53,832 bases of DNA from Bradymonadales bacterium (GTDB lineage: Bacteria; Myxococcota; Bradymonadia; REDH01). Every line of letters starts with the position of its first letter. The stretch's first letter is position 1. The position numbers and the translations under genes are program-made. Of the stretch, positions 52,005 to 53,832 are shown piece after piece. The notes beneath the pieces are model-generated. The model made no database searches. It was not told the origin of the DNA and worked only from the letters and a program-made list of their open reading frames with translations. Where the stretch lies: assembly GCA_947483645.1 (NCBI GenBank), contig CANKLS010000003.1, positions 1 through 53,832 on the forward strand, written 5' to 3'.

Positions 52005-53701
52005 TTTCTGCGCTCCGCCTCGTTGTGGTGCTGCCCCTGATCGGGCTCTTGCTGGCAAGTTGCGGGCAGAAGCAGGGACCCTCGCTGGTGCCCGAGACGG
52101 CGGCGGCGGAGGGTTCGGCACGCACGGCGGAGTCGAAGGGGTTGGTGGGGCCGGGTGCGTCGAAGGGCGCGCAGTTGAAGGTAGAGGACGTTGGGCCGCC
52201 TGGCGCGACGCTGCTCTTTCTTTCTGGGCTGAAGGGCTACACAGAGCCGTGTGGCTGCACGATTGACCTTGTCCTTGGCGGCATTGACCGCATCACCGGG
52301 TTTGCGACGACGCTGGAGGCGCAGACGAAGTCGACCGCGGTGGTTGCTGCGGGCGACTTCCTGTTTGAGCGCGAGACGCTGGATGAGGCCGGTCGTGAAC
52401 AGGAGCTTCGGAAGGCCGGCCTGCTGATGGAGGCGGCAACGGTAATGGGGCTTCGGGCGACTGCGCTCGGCTCGCGTGACCTGGCCGCGGGCGTGGACTT
52501 TTTCTTGGGCAAGATGAAGTCCGCCAAGGTGGAGGTGCTGGCTGCGAATGTGACGCTCGCATCGGGCGCACCGGTTGGTCCGCCCTATCTTTTGCTCACC
52601 GTTGGCGCCGAGCGTATTGCGCTGATTGGCGTGACGCCGCCGGAGTCGATTGCAGCGGTGGCGGAGCTCAAGGCCGGGCCGGCGAAGGCCGGGATCGAGG
52701 CCTCGCTGCAGGCGTTGAAGCGGCTGCCTGCGGCGGAGGCTCCGACGGCTGTGGCGGTGCTCTTTTCGGGGGACATCGTTGCCGCGCGGCAGCAACTCGA
52801 TGGGCTGGTAGGCGTGGACTTTGTGATCATCGGCAAGGACCCGCGCGAGACAGACGAGAGCGAGCAGCTTGGAAGCGCGGTGACGCTGGAGGCCTACGAC
52901 CAGGGTCGCTATCTGGGCCGCCTGAAGCTGGTCGGAACCGGCAGCGGGCCGTGGAAGAATGCCCGGGTGGGGAGCGAGGCGGAGCGGAAGCGGCTGGACC
53001 AGATCATCGCGACGACCGAGGGTCAGTTGGCATCGTTGCCGAAGCCTGCGGCGGGCCAGGCCGAGCCGCCGATCGTGAAGGCGCTGCGGGGCAAGCTCGA
53101 TGGCTACGTGGGGGAGCGGAAGAAGCTAGGTGCGGCCGCGTCCGCGTTTGTTGCGACGGAGCGGAACTACCTCTTCGAGCCAGTCGCCATGAAACCTGGC
53201 TACCCTGTTGCACCGAAAGTGAGCGAGGAGATGGTTCTCTACAACGAGGAGCTCAAGATCATCAATCTGAGGAAGGTGGAGGAGATTGCGCCGGTGCCGG
53301 AGGGGAGTGGGTCATACGTGGGCGTGGTGGAGTGCCAGAAGTGCCACACGACGGAGCATGCCTTCTGGAAGACCACGCAGCACGGCCACGCCATCGATAC
53401 GCTGCGCGAGCGGAACAAGGAGTTCGACCGGAGCTGCATCGGCTGTCACGTGACCGGCTACCAGGAGCCGGGCGGCAGCGTGCTCGGCAATCTACGCGGT
53501 CTAGAGAATGTGCAGTGTGAGCAGTGCCATGGGCCGGGGAGCAACCACATCAAGAACCCGTCGCTGGTGAATGTGCCGGGTGGCGTGCACCGCGAAGTGA
53601 AGGAGGCGGCCTGCCTGACCTGCCACGTCAAGGAGCACTCGCCGAAGTTCAATTTCGAGAGTTACCTACCGCGGGTTTTGGGGCCGGGTCACGGTCGCTG
53701 A
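52001..53701 (+). CDS. Lipoprotein fusing a 5'-nucleotidase-like domain to a tetraheme cytochrome c
   Basis: The 566-residue product has a lipobox (LLASC, Cys21). Residues 65-360 follow the UshA/5'-nucleotidase layout (VVAAGDFLF, LGSRDLAAGVDF, VEVLAANVT), but the catalytic metal sites are changed. The first D-x-H is absent, and the GNHE motif reads GSRD at about 157-160. A TEPCGC motif (Cys84, Cys86) is present instead. The C-terminal 130 residues hold four c-type heme motifs: CQKCH, CIGCH, CEQCH and CLTCH. They also contain FWKTTQHGHA, as in cytochrome c554-like proteins. It is probably an outer-membrane or periplasmic electron-transfer protein without phosphatase activity. It is co-translated with valS. 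Confidence 0.87.
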
Positions 53702-53832
53702 GGGGCAGTTGGAGCGACGCTCTGGCTGCGCTCTTTGACCTGATCCACGGCGGAGCGGGAGACGGCCCTGATGTTCTCCGGATAGGGAACGACGGACTGT
53801 TCGAGCGCGAGCCGGTCGAGTTCTGCTTTGAG
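53689..53832 (-). CDS. 3' end of an unidentified gene (partial, enters from the right)
   Basis: On the minus strand the last 144 bases form an open frame of 47 codons ending in TGA at 53689-53691. Third positions are GC-rich. The residues read LKAELDRLALEQSVVPYPEN and continue to VSRSAVDQVKERSQ, ending APTAPQRP. The stop overlaps the 3' end of the cytochrome gene by 13 bp, in line with the tight convergent pairs elsewhere here. The start is outside the window and no family can be named. Confidence 0.45.
   Translation of the reverse strand, partial: LKAELDRLALEQSVVPYPENIRAVSRSAVDQVKERSQSVAPTAPQRP

Overview
The window is GC-rich (roughly 60-65% by eye), almost fully coding, and reads as chromosome of a Gram-negative, gliding-type deltaproteobacterium, most likely Myxococcota. 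The grounds are many lipoproteins and large TPR proteins, a von Willebrand A protein with a DCPAGEACV-type cysteine motif, an AgmX/PglI (Glt)-type protein beside a TolQ/ExbD/ExbD motor, a B12-binding CarH-type MerR regulator beside an ECF sigma factor, and an exopolysaccharide tyrosine-kinase/export operon. Species cannot be named from this sequence. No tRNA, CRISPR array, insertion sequence, prophage or transfer boundary was seen.

Layout. 1-219: the first bases of a 16S rRNA gene on the minus strand, with its leader (boxA-like motif, perfect hairpin) and a near-consensus promoter. 256-6295: trmL, a MscS-type channel, an OmpA-type lipoprotein with two small envelope genes, and a pair of small membrane/TPR genes. 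6540-12799 (minus): a VWA protein, a membrane protein, an M23 endopeptidase-like protein and recN. 12910-16157: a lipoprotein, a small unknown and adenosine deaminase. 16163-24620: a glycan block with two multi-spanning GT-C-like proteins, two polyprenol-phosphate-type glycosyltransferases and an AsnB-type amidotransferase; an ECF sigma/CarH-like pair sits inside it. 24625-28762: an unknown secreted protein, an unknown membrane protein, aroE and ribF. 28759-33608 (minus): a four-gene exopolysaccharide export operon with its own recognisable promoter. 33949-45782 (minus): nine genes that look like a trans-envelope, proton-motive-force-driven machine of the Agl/Glt family. 45927-53701 (plus): a gluzincin-like protease, a DUF1285-like protein, a receiver protein without its phospho-acceptor Asp, valS, and a tetraheme cytochrome fused to a 5'-nucleotidase-like domain. 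The last bases hold the 3' end of a minus-strand gene.

How it may fit together. The glycan block and the export operon could together make and export a surface polysaccharide. The Agl/Glt-like locus would span the envelope with TPR/coiled-coil periplasmic proteins driven by the TolQ/ExbD channel, possibly for gliding or polymer movement. The sigma/CarH-like pair would add B12- and possibly light-dependent regulation. Gene packing is tight: many 4-nt start/stop overlaps and three convergent pairs that share a 4-nt stop overlap.

The items most worth following are the contiguous motor-plus-scaffold locus with hairpins in the motor-gene gaps, the sigma/CarH-like pair with a substituted photoligand residue, the fused pseudo-phosphoesterase cytochrome and the degenerate receiver.
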